Source: Streptomyces flavochromogenes (GTDB lineage Bacteria; Actinomycetota; Actinomycetes; Streptomycetales; Streptomycetaceae). From it: a DNA stretch of 64,000 nt. The stretch is from NCBI RefSeq assembly GCF_000717595.1, contig NZ_JNZO01000001.1, positions 310,001 through 374,000 on the forward strand, given 5' to 3'. The notes beneath the pieces were generated by a model that was not told the origin of the DNA, ran no database searches, and worked only from the letters and a program-made list of their open reading frames with translations. The position numbers and the translations under genes are program-made. How positions within the stretch are numbered: the stretch's first letter is position 1; each line of letters opens with the position of its first letter. Of the stretch, positions 20,067-28,402 are shown in pieces.

Positions 20067-20875
20067 GCCTTGCGCCCCACCCCTGCGAAACCGGAGAAGG
20101 CGTAGGGATCCTCCTCCTCGACCGGACTGTCCGGACGCCAGCCGGGCATCGGGACGAGGCCGGGCTCGATCAGTTCGGTGCCCTCGAAGAAGCGGGTGAT
20201 CTCGGCACCGGAACGCATCACCAGCGGGTTGCGGATGTTCCGGTATACCCCGACGGTGCCGCCGGCCTGCTCCTCGGAGAGCGGAATGCCCTCGTACGAG
20301 GCGTGGGTGAGCACCAGGAGGCTGCCGGGCGCGAGGGCGTCGAGCAGTTCGGTGACGGCCTCGTACGGCCGGTCCTCGTCCTCCAGGAAGTGCAGGACGG
20401 CGACGAGGAGCAGCGCCACCGGCCGCTCCAGGTCGAGGAGTCGGGACACCTCGGGACTGTAGAGGATGTCGGCCGGCTTGCGCAGGTCCGCGGCGACGAC
20501 GGCGGCGCCCTCGTCGCCCTCCAGGACGGCGCGGCTGTGGGCCACGGCGACCGGGTCGTGGTCGACGTAGACGACGCGGGCCGCGGGGTCGGCGGTCCGG
20601 GCGACCTCGTGCACATTGCCGAAGGTGGGTATGCCGGACCCGATGTCCAGGAACTGGGTGACGTCGTTGTCAACGGCGTGACGGACGGCGCGCCGCATGA
20701 AGGCACGGTTCGCCTGCATGATCTTGGGCAGGCCAGGCATGAACTCCATGGCCTTGCGCGCCGCTTCCCGGTCCACTTCGAAATTGTGCGAGCCGCCCAG
20801 ATAGAAGTCGTACATACGGGACACGCTCGGCACCGAAATGTCGATACCAGGCGGAGCCCAGGCGGGACGCTCCAT
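20063..20875 (-). CDS. DUF574 SAM-dependent methyltransferase (Methyltransf_19)
   Basis: This 270-aa protein starts at ATG 20875, seven bases after GGAGA. A TTG at 20890 is less likely. It begins with the family hallmark 'PPGIDISVPSVSRMYDFYLGGSHNFEVD' and has the SAM-binding 'QFLDIGSGIPTFGNVHEVA' followed by 'VVYVDHDPVAVAHSRAVL'. DUF574 proteins are numerous in Streptomyces, often beside regulators. Their substrates are mostly unknown. The stop overlaps the GTG of the following c-di-GMP gene, so the two are coupled. Confidence 0.92.
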   Translation of the reverse strand: MERPAWAPPGIDISVPSVSRMYDFYLGGSHNFEVDREAARKAMEFMPGLPKIMQANRAFMRRAVRHAVDNDVTQFLDIGSGIPTFGNVHEVARTADPAARVVYVDHDPVAVAHSRAVLEGDEGAAVVAADLRKPADILYSPEVSRLLDLERPVALLLVAVLHFLEDEDRPYEAVTELLDALAPGSLLVLTHASYEGIPLSEEQAGGTVGVYRNIRNPLVMRSGAEITRFFEGTELIEPGLVPMPGWRPDSPVEEEDPYAFSGFAGVGRKA

Positions 20876-21386
20876 CAATGTCTCCAACAAGTCGCCATGG
20901 GGGATGCGGCCATGTGTTCGCGGCCGGTGTTCGAGGTGAGGCTACTGATCGCCCGCCGAGAGAGCGAGTAGAAACGGAAATTAGCGGTCCGTTCTTGGTC
21001 ACACGCCATTGGCACGTGCTCTCGGGAACGAAGAGTTCACGCCTTCCGACTGTGCAAATTCACGTGCATATGAGTGTGCGTCGGCTCTTCGGCCGAGTGC
21101 GGCCGCCCCGCGGTGGACGCCCAGGTCCCGCCCGTACCTCGGTTGTTGCTGCCGGAGGGGTCTGGTCGCCGGTGCAGGATGCCCCCTTCTCCTTCCCCTC
21201 CGACAGGGCGACAACCGGACAGTTATCGATCCGAGGCCGGAACGGACCCGGTCCGCCGCCTTCCGGAATCCATCCGCCCGGCGATACACGGGCATTGAGC
21301 CCCGCCGAGTCTCCCCGGCCGGCTTCGAGTGAGGCGAAACGTCAAACCAGTGCGACCGAAGATCCGCTCCATCCGGCGAATCCCAG
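20876..21386. other. Gene-free divergent region of 511 bp
   Basis: This stretch separates the divergent methyltransferase and wall-protein genes. Open frames exist but lack ribosome sites, recognisable domains or coding-like composition. Around 21050-21080 there is a patch unusually low in GC with GTGCA repeated at a 12-base spacing. Promoters for both sides must lie here, but none stands out, and I see no riboswitch that I can support. Confidence 0.5.
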
Positions 21387-22193
21387 GTGTTTCCGCCCCG
21401 GCCCACCGCAGCCGTGATCAAGCTCGACGGCGTGTCTCTGTACGGATCACTCCTCGCGCGGCCGCTGGCGGCCCTCGGACTGGTGTGGCTGCTCGCCACC
21501 CCGGTGCCCGCCGCCGCGGACGCCTGCGCCCACGCCTCGACCGGCCCGGGCGGTTCCCACGTCGCGGTGGCGATCGCCGTCGACGGGCCCGTCGACGCTC
21601 GCGGTGACGGCGACTCAGGGAAGGGCAAGGGCCCCCACGGGAAGGGCCACGGCAAGGGCCACGGCAAGGGAAAGGGCAACGGGCACGGCCATCACCACCA
21701 CCCGAAGCCCTGCCCCACCGAGCCGCCGCCGCCGTGCCCGTCGCCCACGCCCCAGCCGACGCCCACGCCCTCCCCCACACCGAAGCCGACGCCGACACCC
21801 GAACCGCCGTCCCCCTCCCCGTCCCCGACGCCCTCGCCCTCCCCCAAGCCGGAGCCGCCCCCGCCACCGCCCACCTCTCGTCCACCCCGGCCCGTGCCGA
21901 AGCCACCAACCGCCAGGCCGGCGCCCCGACCGGAACCGCCGGCCCCGGCGCCGCCGACCACGAGGCCGCCGGAGCCCGCGCCCGCGCCGCCTCCCCCGCC
22001 GCCGAGCCCGAGCCCGACGCCGCCGCCCACCGTGCGGCCCCGCGCCCCGGCGCCCGGCCCCGTCGCGCTGCCCCACTACCGCCGCGCCTCGCGCCCCCAG
22101 CCGAAGAACGGCACCTCGGTCGTCACCGCGACCCTCATGATCACCGCGCCCGCGGTGCTCGCGACGGCGATCCTGCGCCCCCGGTCCAAGTGA
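21387..22193 (+). CDS. Secreted Pro-rich, Gly/Lys/His-rich cell-wall protein
   Basis: Up to 268 aa; GTG 21387, or GTG 21414 starting 'VIKLDG'. A signal peptide ends near 'PVPAAADA'. Next is a GKGHGKG-type repeat and a GHGHHHH run (about residues 78-105), which could bind metals or teichoic acids. A 110-residue Pro/Thr/Ser-rich span follows ('PTPTPSPTPKPTPTPEP'), long enough to cross peptidoglycan. A C-terminal hydrophobic helix ('TATLMITAPAVLATAIL') and a short basic tail finish it. No LPxTG is present. It probably spans the wall with both ends membrane-associated. It opens the surface-protein block. Confidence 0.75.
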   Translation: MFPPRPTAAVIKLDGVSLYGSLLARPLAALGLVWLLATPVPAAADACAHASTGPGGSHVAVAIAVDGPVDARGDGDSGKGKGPHGKGHGKGHGKGKGNGHGHHHHPKPCPTEPPPPCPSPTPQPTPTPSPTPKPTPTPEPPSPSPSPTPSPSPKPEPPPPPPTSRPPRPVPKPPTARPAPRPEPPAPAPPTTRPPEPAPAPPPPPPSPSPTPPPTVRPRAPAPGPVALPHYRRASRPQPKNGTSVVTATLMITAPAVLATAILRPRSK

Positions 22194-22244
22194 CCGGCCG
22201 TCGCAACGACCCCTCTGCCCCTCTGAGTCCCGCACGAGGAATCC

Positions 22245-23009
22245 ATGTCTGAATGGCTTGTTCTCACCCTTGCGATGGCTGCCGCGTGCGCCGTCGTCCT
22301 CACGATCGTCGTCATCAACAACCGCCGGATCCCGGAGGACGACGATCCGAGCGAGACCCCGGACGTCATCGAATACATGACGATGATGATCGGCGTGATC
22401 TACGCGATCGTCCTCGGTCTCGCCATCGCCGGTGTCTGGGAGGCCCGTGGCGCCGCCCAGGAGACCGTGCGGCAGGAGGCACAGGCGATGCACGAGATCT
22501 CGGCACGTGCCGAGGTGTACCCGCAGGCGGTCCGTGAGCGCATCCGCGCCGATGTCGACGCGTATGTCGGCTATGTGGTCAACGACGAGTGGACGTACAT
22601 GGCGGAGAACGGCGAGCTGAGCGAGGAGGGCACCGCGCTCCTGGAGAAGGTGCGGCGCAGCGTCACCGACTACCGGCCCGCCGACGACTTCGAGGGACAG
22701 GCGTACCAACCGCTGGTCGACCAGGTGGCGGTGGCCGACGACGCCCGGGGGGCCCGCGGGCAGAACGCGGGGGCGACCATGCCGGGGGTGGTGTGGTTCG
22801 GCCTGATCATCGGCGCCCTGGTGACGGTCGGCCTGATCTTCACCCTGCAGATCCGCAGGACCGGGCGCGAACTGCTGCTCGCCGGACTCTTCAGCGTGCT
22901 GATCGCCTTCCTGCTGTTCCTCATCTGGGACTTCGACGCGCCGTTCGGCCGGGGCATCTCGGCCACCGCCGCGCCGTTCACCGATCTGTTTCCGCAGCTC
23001 ACACCGTGA
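22245..23009 (+). CDS. DUF4239 (bestrophin-like) membrane protein
   Basis: This 254-aa protein has ATG 22245 with GAGGA before it. Helices lie at about 4-24 and 45-64, and two more near 180-202 and 210-228. The long middle segment ('QETVRQEAQAMHEISARAEVYP') is the conserved soluble part of DUF4239, a family with distant resemblance to bestrophin channels. Function is unproven. It lies 51 bases after the Pro-rich gene and probably shares its transcript. Confidence 0.85.
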   Translation: MSEWLVLTLAMAAACAVVLTIVVINNRRIPEDDDPSETPDVIEYMTMMIGVIYAIVLGLAIAGVWEARGAAQETVRQEAQAMHEISARAEVYPQAVRERIRADVDAYVGYVVNDEWTYMAENGELSEEGTALLEKVRRSVTDYRPADDFEGQAYQPLVDQVAVADDARGARGQNAGATMPGVVWFGLIIGALVTVGLIFTLQIRRTGRELLLAGLFSVLIAFLLFLIWDFDAPFGRGISATAAPFTDLFPQLTP

Positions 23010-23127
23010 GGCGACACGGCCGGGTGGGCCACTAGGGGGACATGCATGCCCCATTCGCACGTCTGGGATCGCGGCTGTGGTAGTGCGCTTCTAGCGTTTC
23101 GGACATCGAGGTGTACGCACGGTCTTT

Positions 23128-23148
23128 CGCGGAAACCCCCTTTCCGCG
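23128..23148 (+). promoter_or_regulatory. Hairpin in the leader of the surface-protein gene
   Basis: CGCGGAAA and TTTCCGCG form a perfect 8-bp stem around five C, 30 bases before the ATG at 23178. It could end readthrough from the DUF4239 gene or steady or control the leader of the surface-protein mRNA. Confidence 0.45.
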
Positions 23149-23177
23149 GCTGCCCCTCGGGACCCGGAGGATTCACC

Positions 23178-23735
23178 ATGCGCGCGATACGTGCCGCGAC
23201 CACTGCCCTGCTGGGGGCGGCCGCCCTCGCCCTGGCCGCCCCCACCGCCGTCGCGGCGGACGGTGCTCCCGCACCGAACCCGCGAGCGGCACGGGCGAAG
23301 GCACCGGGCGATTTCGTCGTGTCGCCCTCGGTCGTCGCGCCGGGCGGCCGGGTGACGCTGAGCGCCCCCGGCTGCGCCAGTACGGCGACGGCCTCGGCCG
23401 GCATCTTCGACACCGTCACCATCGCACCGGGGTCGGCGGCCATCGCCACCGTGGACGCGGACGCCCGACGAGGCGCCGTGTACACGGTGTCGTTCAACTG
23501 CACGGGCGGGATCTCGGACACCACGACCCTGACGATCAGCGGCGTTCCGACCGCCACCCCGACGATCAGCTCCACCATCCTCACTCCCCCGCGCGGGGTG
23601 CAGGGCGGTCTGGGCGGTTCGGTGGGCGGCGTCGAGCCGCTCCAACTGGTCGCCGGAGGTGCACTCGTGCTCGCCGCGACCGTCGGTGGCGTGTACGTGG
23701 TGCGTCGCCGGTCCGGCGCGACCCGTCGTCACTGA
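23178..23735 (+). CDS. Surface protein A with non-LPxTG sorting-like C-terminus
   Basis: This 185-aa exported protein starts at ATG 23178 after GGAGG. The signal peptide ends near 'AAPTAVAADG'. The middle (about 50-125) looks like a small beta-sandwich with two cysteines ('APGC' and 'FNCTGG') likely forming a disulfide. The tail has RGVQGGLGGS, then a hydrophobic helix ('LVAGGALVLAATVGGVYVV') and a basic end (RRRSGATRRH). That is the layout of a sortase signal without LPxTG. It faces a paralogue at 23851-24369 and is 1 kb from a class F sortase. Function as an adhesin or coat component is inference. Confidence 0.8.
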   Translation: MRAIRAATTALLGAAALALAAPTAVAADGAPAPNPRAARAKAPGDFVVSPSVVAPGGRVTLSAPGCASTATASAGIFDTVTIAPGSAAIATVDADARRGAVYTVSFNCTGGISDTTTLTISGVPTATPTISSTILTPPRGVQGGLGGSVGGVEPLQLVAGGALVLAATVGGVYVVRRRSGATRRH

Positions 23736-23779
23736 GCGGCCGGTCGTGGCCGGTCCGGTGCCGGGCGTCCGTGGACGCC

Positions 23780-23817
23780 CGTCGCCCCCGGGTCCCGGCA
23801 GGGACTCGGGGGCGACG
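23780..23817. terminator. Bidirectional terminator between the two surface-protein genes
   Basis: CGTCGCCCCCG and CGGGGGCGACG form an 11-bp stem. A GTCCC/GGGAC inner stem extends the hairpin. It lies midway between the stops of the convergent paralogues. Confidence 0.8.
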
Positions 23818-23850
23818 GGCAGGGCGGGCCGGACCGGGAGGTTCGACCGG

Positions 23851-24369
23851 TCAGACCCCCGCACCGGTCATACGGCGACGACGGACGATGAAGAGCCCGC
23901 CGCCGAGCGCGGCGGCGGCGACCAGGCTGCCGCCGACGGCCATCTCCGTGGAGGTGGGGGCCATCGAGCCGCCGAGACCGCCCTGGGCGCCGCGGCCCGG
24001 GAGGACCCGGAACGGCTCCGTGACCACGTTGGAGCCGCCGTTGCACCTGACGGCCAGGTTGTAGTTGCCGGGAGTGGCGTTGTTGTAGACGCGGGCGACG
24101 GCCGTGGAGACGCCGTTGCCGCCCGAGAGGGTGGCGTCCGGGAAGGCGTTGGACGTGACCGTGCCGCCACGGTTGCAGCCCCTGGCGGTGATCGTGAGCG
24201 TCGACCCGGGGTGGACCTCGAAGGGGCTGACGGTGACGTTGCTCGGGGTGTTGTTCGAGCCACCGCTGACGACGTTGCCCGGACCGTAGGTGGCGGCGGC
24301 AAGGGGGGCCGCGAGGCCGACCGCCGCGATCGCGGTGGCGGTCACCGCCAGAGTGCGTGCAGCACGCAT
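23851..24369 (-). CDS. Surface protein B, paralogue of surface protein A
   Basis: This 172-aa exported protein starts at ATG 24369 after GGAGG. Its signal peptide ends near 'LAAATYG'. Like its convergent neighbour it has a beta-rich domain with one cysteine pair ('ARGC' and 'VRCNGG'), then RGAQGGLGGS, a hydrophobic helix ('AVGGSLVAAAALGGGLFIV') and RRRR. The shared tail motif RGxQGGLGGS is better conserved than the domains, as expected if it is read by an anchoring enzyme. The sortase gene is divergent from it, 423 bases away. Confidence 0.8.
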   Translation of the reverse strand: MRAARTLAVTATAIAAVGLAAPLAAATYGPGNVVSGGSNNTPSNVTVSPFEVHPGSTLTITARGCNRGGTVTSNAFPDATLSGGNGVSTAVARVYNNATPGNYNLAVRCNGGSNVVTEPFRVLPGRGAQGGLGGSMAPTSTEMAVGGSLVAAAALGGGLFIVRRRRMTGAGV

Positions 24370-24792
24370 GGTTGAACCTCCAGTGGAAGACGCCCCAAAG
24401 CGGTGCTCCGGGAGTGTCGACGAGTACGCCTTCCATGACGAACCATCACAAGTCAGAGCGAGCTGCGCATTTCGGCACTGGTCCACCTCGGTGAGGCGAC
24501 ACGCCCGGAATCGGACCCCCGAAGGGGGAGGAACCGCAGGTCAGGGCTGATCGAGCCGCTTATCTGACGATTACTCGGATGGGTCAGCCCCGAGTCACCC
24601 ACCTGTCGGCTGCCCGTCACCCGGGGCGCGCTCCCCACTGCCCCGGGCGCGCACGGCAGGAGGGGCGTCGGCGTACCCGCGTACCCGCGCTCCGACACCC
24701 GTCCGGCGGTGGCCCCCACCCGTTCGCCCCGTCCGGCGCGACGGCCCGTCAGGTCGCCCTTACCGTTCTGACGACGCCACGAAGGGAGAACC
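24370..24792. other. Gene-free divergent region of 423 bp
   Basis: The region lies between surface protein B (minus) and the sortase (plus). It holds the promoters of both, a CCGAAGGGGG-type patch and a GCGTACCCGCGTACCCGCG short repeat near 24675. I find no convincing small gene or RNA. Confidence 0.4.
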
Positions 24793-25452
24793 ATGCCCCC
24801 GAAGGACTTCCGCGTCCTCCAGCGCAGGAGACGCCGCCCCTGGGGCGTACTGGCCCTCGCCATGCTGTCCGGGATCGCGATGATGCGCAACGGAGTGGAC
24901 GTCGCGCTCGGGCCTCCGCAGCCCGCCGCGGCGGCCCGACCGGTGGCGCGTCCCGTCGCGCCGCAGGACGCGGCGACCGAGGGCCTTGAGCCGCTGCCGT
25001 TCGCCCCCGCCTCCCGGATCAAGATCCCGGCGATCCAGGTCGCGGCCCCGATCATGGACGTGGGCCTGGACCCGGACGGCTGGGTGGCGGCCCCGCCGCC
25101 CCAGGACGCCAACCTCGCCGGCTGGTACCAGAACGGCATCTCCCCCGGCCAGCGCGGCACCGCGGTGGTCGTCGGTCACGTCGACAACGCGCAGGGCCCC
25201 GCGGTCTTCTACGGCCTGGGCTCCCTGGAGAAGGGCCAGCACATCGAGGTCGAGCGATACGACGGCCGGGTCGCGGTCTTCGAGATCTACGGACTCGAGG
25301 TGTACGCGAAGGACAACTTCCCGGGCGTGCAGGTGTACGCCGACACCGGTGAGCCCGAACTGCGGGTCATCACCTGTGGCGGCGGCTACACGCGCGCGCG
25401 TGGCTACGACGGGAACGTCGTCGTGTACGCGCGGATGGTCGGCTCCCGCTAG
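24793..25452 (+). CDS. Class F sortase
   Basis: This 219-aa transpeptidase has ATG 24793 after GAAGGGAG. It has an N-terminal cytoplasmic Arg run, a membrane helix (17-33), a Pro/Ala linker and a sortase barrel. The triad is visible: His129 in 'VVVGHVDN', Cys195 in 'ITCGGG' and Arg203 in 'YTRARGYDGNVVVYARM'. Sortases cut a C-terminal signal and join the protein to a wall amine. Class F is typical of Actinobacteria and its substrates are poorly known. The only nearby proteins with sorting-like tails are the paralogues A and B, which lack LPxTG. Confidence 0.94.
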   Translation: MPPKDFRVLQRRRRRPWGVLALAMLSGIAMMRNGVDVALGPPQPAAAARPVARPVAPQDAATEGLEPLPFAPASRIKIPAIQVAAPIMDVGLDPDGWVAAPPPQDANLAGWYQNGISPGQRGTAVVVGHVDNAQGPAVFYGLGSLEKGQHIEVERYDGRVAVFEIYGLEVYAKDNFPGVQVYADTGEPELRVITCGGGYTRARGYDGNVVVYARMVGSR

Positions 25453-25458
25453 CGGGAC

Positions 25459-25504
25459 ACGGGGAAGGGCCCCGGCACCTGGTGGTGCCGGGGCCCTTCC
25501 CCGT
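25459..25504 (+). terminator. Very strong terminator after the sortase gene
   Basis: A perfect 21-bp stem with a TGGT loop starts seven bases after the stop codon. The left arm begins ACGGGGAAGGGCC. It also lies past the stop of the convergent deacetylase gene and may insulate both. Confidence 0.92.
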
Positions 25505-25587
25505 TCCAGGACCCCTTCCCGTACCGGAGCCCGTTACGCGGCCGCGCCCGAGCCCACGCCCCGCCCCTGCCGCGCGGACCCGAGCGG

Positions 25588-26442
25588 TCAGCGCCGGGGG
25601 ACGGTGATGTGGTAACCCGCGTCGAGGAGTTCGGGCAGATAGCGGCGGAGCGCGGTCACGCTCTGGGCGCGGTCGCCGCCTGCGTCGTGGGAGAGGACGA
25701 CGGCGCCGGGCGCGGCGCCGTCGAGGACGCGGCGGACGATCGTGTCGGTGCCGGGCTCCTTCCAGTCCAGGGTGTCGACGGTCCAGGCGAGCGGCTCCAT
25801 GCCGAGCTCGGCTCCGATCTCGAAGGAGTGGCGGTTCCAGGCCCCGTAGGGCGCGCGGTACCAGAGCGGGGCCGCCCCCAGGGTCCGTTCGACGACCTCG
25901 CTCGTGGAGCCGAGCTCGTCGCGGATGCGGGAGGGCCGCAGTTCGGGGATGAGGGGATGCGACCAGGAGTGGTTGCCGACCACGTGTCCGTCCGCGGCCA
26001 TCTCGCGCAGCAGGTCCGGGTTCTCGACCGCCATCTCGCCGCAGACGAAGAACATGGCCCGGCAGTCGTAGCGGCGCAGGGTCTCCAGGATGCCCGGGGT
26101 GTAGCGGGGGTCCGGCCCGTCGTCGAAGCTGAGCACCATCGAGCGGCCGACCCCGGACAGGCTGAGGAACGGCCGCTGCCGGACCGGCGGCACCGCCCGC
26201 CGGAACGCCGGGGGCGCGTACGCGGTCATCGGCTGGAGCCGGTACGAGCTGGGGCGCAGCCGGGCGGCCTGCGCCTGCGGGCCGGCGGCGGGTCCCGCAC
26301 CCCGGCGGGGCGGAGCCGGAGGCGCGGCGGTCCCGCCGGCCCGTTCGGGCGCCGCGAGCCGGTCCGCCGCGATGACTCCGACCGTGGCGGTGGCACCGAG
26401 GGCAGCGGCAAGCCGAAGCACCGCACGGCGACCATGGGGCAT
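25588..26442 (-). CDS. Secreted polysaccharide deacetylase (NodB domain)
   Basis: This 284-aa enzyme starts at ATG 26442, six bases after AAAAAGGAT. ATG 26457 lacks such a site. A twin-arginine-like signal ('HGRRAVLRLAAALGA') leads to a Pro/Ala linker and a carbohydrate esterase 4 domain. Motifs are 'SFDDGPD' (metal Asp pair), 'NHSWSHP' (metal His residues), 'YRAPYGAWN', 'WTVDTLDW' and 'LSHDAGG'. Such enzymes remove acetyl groups from peptidoglycan or other N-acetylated glycans. It is next to a CapA-like gene and a sortase, in keeping with envelope modification. Confidence 0.93.
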   Translation of the reverse strand: MPHGRRAVLRLAAALGATATVGVIAADRLAAPERAGGTAAPPAPPRRGAGPAAGPQAQAARLRPSSYRLQPMTAYAPPAFRRAVPPVRQRPFLSLSGVGRSMVLSFDDGPDPRYTPGILETLRRYDCRAMFFVCGEMAVENPDLLREMAADGHVVGNHSWSHPLIPELRPSRIRDELGSTSEVVERTLGAAPLWYRAPYGAWNRHSFEIGAELGMEPLAWTVDTLDWKEPGTDTIVRRVLDGAAPGAVVLSHDAGGDRAQSVTALRRYLPELLDAGYHITVPRR

Positions 26443-26465
26443 CTGATCCTTTTTCATGACTAATG

Positions 26466-26474
26466 GTTCATACG
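26466..26474. promoter_or_regulatory. GTTCATACG element upstream of the deacetylase
   Basis: This 9-base element, 24 bases before the deacetylase ATG, recurs exactly at 28390-28398 inside a palindrome upstream of the CapA-like gene, in the same orientation relative to the gene. The sharing suggests common control of the two envelope genes. Confidence 0.35.
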
Positions 26475-26547
26475 GATGAGGCCCGGCGCGGCTCATCGAC
26501 ACCGGCCGTCCGGTCGAAAGCACCCGATGAGCCGATAATCTCGAAGG

Positions 26548-27009
26548 GTGAGCGAACAGCAGCCCGGTCGGTTCGAACGCGGTACCGACGGTCCGAAAGT
26601 GATCATGGCGGGAGTCGACGGATCCGACTCCTCGCTGCGCGCGGCGGCGTACGCGGCCGGGCTCGCGCGGCGGCAGAACGCCCTGCTCGCGCTCGTCTAC
26701 GTGCAGCCGGTGATCGCGGCGGGGGCCGCCATGGGCGCGCCGATGGCGGGGACCACCGAGGAGATCGCCCAGGAGCTTGTCGCGGAGATCCGTGCGTCGG
26801 CGGAGCGCGTGAAGGACCTCTGGCGGATGCGGTGGGAGTTCCACACCTTCCGGGGCGACGCCTACGCGGGCCTGGTCCGGGCGGCGGAGGAGCTGACGGC
26901 GGACGCCGTGGTGGTGGGCGCCTCCGAGTCGGCCGGACACCGGTTCGTGGGCTCCGTGGCCGTGCGGCTCGTGAAGGCGGGCCGCTGGCCGGTCACCGTC
27001 GTACCGTGA
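26548..27009 (+). CDS. Universal stress protein (UspA family)
   Basis: This 153-aa single Usp domain starts at GTG 26548. It has the N-terminal 'KVIMAGVDGSDSSLRAAAYAAGLA' with the nucleotide-contacting Asp, and the C-terminal 'ADAVVVGASESAGHRFVGSVAVRLVKAGRWPVTVV'-type segment. The ATP loop is shorter than the usual G-x2-G-x9-G-S/T, so nucleotide binding is uncertain. It is divergent from the deacetylase and convergent with the CapA-like gene. Confidence 0.9.
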   Translation: MSEQQPGRFERGTDGPKVIMAGVDGSDSSLRAAAYAAGLARRQNALLALVYVQPVIAAGAAMGAPMAGTTEEIAQELVAEIRASAERVKDLWRMRWEFHTFRGDAYAGLVRAAEELTADAVVVGASESAGHRFVGSVAVRLVKAGRWPVTVVP

Positions 27010-27139
27010 CCGACCGGCCGCTGCGGTGCCCCGGCTTCACGCCGCGACCCGCCGGCCGCTGCGTACCCGGGCTGCACGCCGCGACCGGCCGGTCGTTGCG
27101 GTGACGGGGCCGCGACCGGCCCGGGTGGCCGGTGGCGGT

Positions 27140-28354
27140 CTACCTGCCCATCACCAGGCCGTCCGCGGCCGCGCCGCGGCTGAGCACCACGCGCCGGACG
27201 GTGTCCCGGATCTCGGTGTGGCGTGGGTCGGAACCGTCGGCGGCGCCGAGGTTGACCACCCGGCCGCGTCCGGTGTCGAACCACTGGGGGACGAACTCGG
27301 CCTTGGTGACCTCCCAGCGCCCGCCGGGGGTCCTGGGCGGGCCGAAGGTGAAGCGGCCGATGGTGCCCTGGTTGCCGCGGGGGTCGTAGGCGCCCTCGTG
27401 GTTGATCATGTCCCCGGCGATCTGGTCACCCATCCCGTAGACGATCCAGGTGCCGTTGACCTTCTCGTACGCCTGCGGGACATGGGCGTGCGTTCCGATG
27501 ATCAGGTCGATGTCGGGGCGGCCGCCGCTCTGTGAGGCGGTGAGCGCCCGGCCGAGCGTGAGCTGCCGCTCGTCGGGTTCGGTCTGCCACTCGCTGCCCC
27601 AGTGGGCGCTGACCACGACCACGTCGGCGCCGGCCGCGCGGGCGGCGCGGGCGTCGGCGATCACCTTCTGTTCGTCGAGTGTCCGCACCGCCCACGGCTG
27701 TCCCTCCGGCATCGGATAGCCGTTGGTGCCGTACGTGTAGGCCAGCTGGGCCACGGTGGCGCCGCCCGCCGTGAGCAGCGTGGGCTTCGCCGCCTCCTCG
27801 GCCGTACGCGCCGAGCCGGCATGGCGGACACCGGCCCGGTCCAGCGCGTCGAGGGTGCGGGCGAGGCCCGCCGCCCCGTCGTCGAGGGTGTGGTTGGAGG
27901 CGGTGGAGCACGAGTCGTAGCCGGTGGTCTTGAGCGCGGCCGCGACCTCGGGCGGCGATGTGAAGGCGGGGTAGCCGGTGTAGGGCCCGCCGTCCTCCCC
28001 GTACACGGTCTCCATGTGACAGATGGCCAGGTCGGCGCGGGAGACGACCGACTTCACCCCGGAGAGCATCGGCGTGAAGTCGTAGCCGCCCCCGACCGCG
28101 TCCTGAGCCGCGCGGCGGATGATCGAGTCGTGCGGGAGGACGTCTCCGGAGGCCACGAGGGTGAACCCGGCGGGCGCGGACGCCCCGCCGGGCGCGGCGG
28201 AGGGGGCGGCGGGCTGCGGGGATCCCGGTCGCCCGCTCGTGACCTCGGGGCTGCGAGCTCCCCCGGCCGGACCGCTCCCGTCGCTGCATCCGGTCGCCGC
28301 GAGCAGGAGGGCGGCGAGCGCCACCACGCCCGCGGGTCTGGCGCGTGAGGTCAT
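27140..28354 (-). CDS. CapA family lipoprotein (poly-gamma-glutamate/envelope metallophosphatase-like)
   Basis: This 404-aa protein starts at ATG 28354. The lipobox is Ala20-Thr-Gly-Cys23, so it is anchored outside the membrane. The PGA_cap domain spans about 75-330 and keeps the metal-site motifs 'SGDVLPHD', 'NHTLDDG', 'SAHWGSEW' and 'GTHAHVPQ'. CapA proteins take part in poly-gamma-glutamate capsule synthesis in Bacillus, but most actinobacterial members stand alone without capBC, as here, and their role is unknown. Confidence 0.9.
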   Translation of the reverse strand: MTSRARPAGVVALAALLLAATGCSDGSGPAGGARSPEVTSGRPGSPQPAAPSAAPGGASAPAGFTLVASGDVLPHDSIIRRAAQDAVGGGYDFTPMLSGVKSVVSRADLAICHMETVYGEDGGPYTGYPAFTSPPEVAAALKTTGYDSCSTASNHTLDDGAAGLARTLDALDRAGVRHAGSARTAEEAAKPTLLTAGGATVAQLAYTYGTNGYPMPEGQPWAVRTLDEQKVIADARAARAAGADVVVVSAHWGSEWQTEPDERQLTLGRALTASQSGGRPDIDLIIGTHAHVPQAYEKVNGTWIVYGMGDQIAGDMINHEGAYDPRGNQGTIGRFTFGPPRTPGGRWEVTKAEFVPQWFDTGRGRVVNLGAADGSDPRHTEIRDTVRRVVLSRGAAADGLVMGR

Positions 28355-28369
28355 GTCGGCACTCCGCCC

Positions 28370-28402
28370 AATTCGTAGGATGAACATCCGTTCATACGAA
28401 TT
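28370..28402. promoter_or_regulatory. Palindromic operator upstream of the CapA-like gene
   Basis: ATGAAC-ATCC-GTTCAT forms a perfect inner inverted repeat, flanked by AATTCGTA and TACGAATT for an imperfect 33-bp palindrome 16 bases before the ATG. It is AT-rich against its surroundings. It contains the GTTCATACG element shared with the deacetylase upstream region. Confidence 0.65.

Noticed and set aside
20878..21417. A 179-codon open frame in the gene-free region before the Pro-rich wall gene
   Set aside because: No ribosome site, no recognisable motif, and it would overlap the probable promoters of both flanking genes.
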